A DNA stretch of 60,760 nucleotides from positions 1 to 60,760 of the forward strand of contig NZ_VJON01000011.1 in assembly GCF_007556685.1 (NCBI RefSeq), read 5' to 3'. Source of the DNA: Tepidimonas charontis. GTDB taxonomy: Bacteria > Pseudomonadota > Gammaproteobacteria > Burkholderiales > Burkholderiaceae_C. Below the pieces are notes generated by a model. That model saw only the letters and a list, made by a program, of their open reading frames with translations, was not told where the DNA came from and did no database searches. Positions 60,600 to 60,760 of the stretch are shown here, piece after piece (the stretch's first letter is position 1; the number at the start of each line of letters is the position of its first letter). Made by a program: the position numbers and the translations under genes.

Positions 60600-60760
60600 G
60601 CAAAAGTCTGGCGCAGACTGGCACCATCAGGGTAAAAAAACCTTATAAATCATTGAGTAACGCGAGAGAAGGGCTGGTTGGTCTGGCACAATCTGGCACT
60701 GATAAGCAGGGGTAAGCGGCCGATTTCTGATGGTATATTTGCTGGTATCGGACGTTCCGA
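60600..60760. other. Repeat-bearing, AT-richer DNA after guaA (possible element attachment end)
   Basis: Directly after guaA the base composition drops (aaaaaaaccttataaatcat). Two copies of a 17-base unit, CTGGCGCAGACTGGCAC (60608-60624) and CTGGCACAATCTGGCAC (60682-60698), lie 74 bases apart, each made of two CTGGC(A/G)C at 10-bp spacing. TGGTAT occurs at 60731 and 60743. This looks like the arm sites of an integrase att region. No gene is complete here; an ATG at 60730 opens a frame that runs off the edge and cannot be identified. Confidence 0.45.

Overview
The window is a high-GC chromosome segment of a betaproteobacterium, most likely Burkholderiales of the Comamonadaceae type. This rests on protein resemblance and gene order: yhbY/rlmE/ftsH/folP/glmM, trxA-rho-rpmE, ffs/dnaX-ybaB-recR, rimP-nusA-infB-rbfA-truB-typA, and smpB/ratA/ratB/DUF4124/guaB/guaA. 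The species cannot be fixed from the sequence alone. Nearly all of the DNA is coding.

Layout. 1-1000: the tail of a PD-(D/E)XK nuclease-like gene and a frameshifted IS remnant. 1084-9465: oligopeptidase A (prlC), yhbY, and the rlmE-ftsH-folP-glmM run. 9568-17318: a lipid-metabolism block holding phosphatidylserine decarboxylase, a class III aminotransferase with an N-terminal extension, a small His-rich membrane protein (Mpo1/DUF962-like), a GT4 glycosyltransferase, an LplT-like transporter, an OlsB-like N-acyltransferase and a PlcP-like metallophosphoesterase. 17333-24638: the phosphate/polyphosphate block ppk1-sixA, ppx, phoU-phoB-phoR. 24635-28827: a GT-C membrane protein, rpmE2, rho, trxA and the SRP RNA gene ffs. 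28920-38922: dnaX, ybaB, recR, an orphan substrate-binding protein, ligA, a small cytochrome c, glnD and map. 39268-44614: a FIST / hybrid kinase / HD-GYP signalling operon. 44853-45022: tRNA-Arg(TCT) and tRNA-Pro(TGG). 45066-54242: a glutathione transferase, then the rimP-to-typA translation operon behind a leader terminator. 54262-60599: an acyl-CoA hydrolase, smpB, ratA, ratB, a DUF4124 protein, guaB and guaA. The last 160 bases, just after guaA, are AT-richer and repeat-bearing and look like the edge of an integrated element.

The main point of interest is the join between the lipid block and the phosphate block. Sequences that fit the Pho box (two 7-mers like CTGTCAT with an 11-bp period) lie before phoU, before ppk1, and as a divergent pair between the Mpo1-like gene and the glycosyltransferase. 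A weaker one lies before psd. Together with PlcP-like, glycosyltransferase and OlsB-like genes, this suggests a PhoB-controlled programme that takes phospholipids apart, replaces them with phosphorus-free glyco- and aminoacyl-lipids, and manages polyphosphate. The aminotransferase and the Mpo1-like protein would be its unexplained members. The gene families and motifs are read from the sequence; the regulation and the joint pathway are inference.
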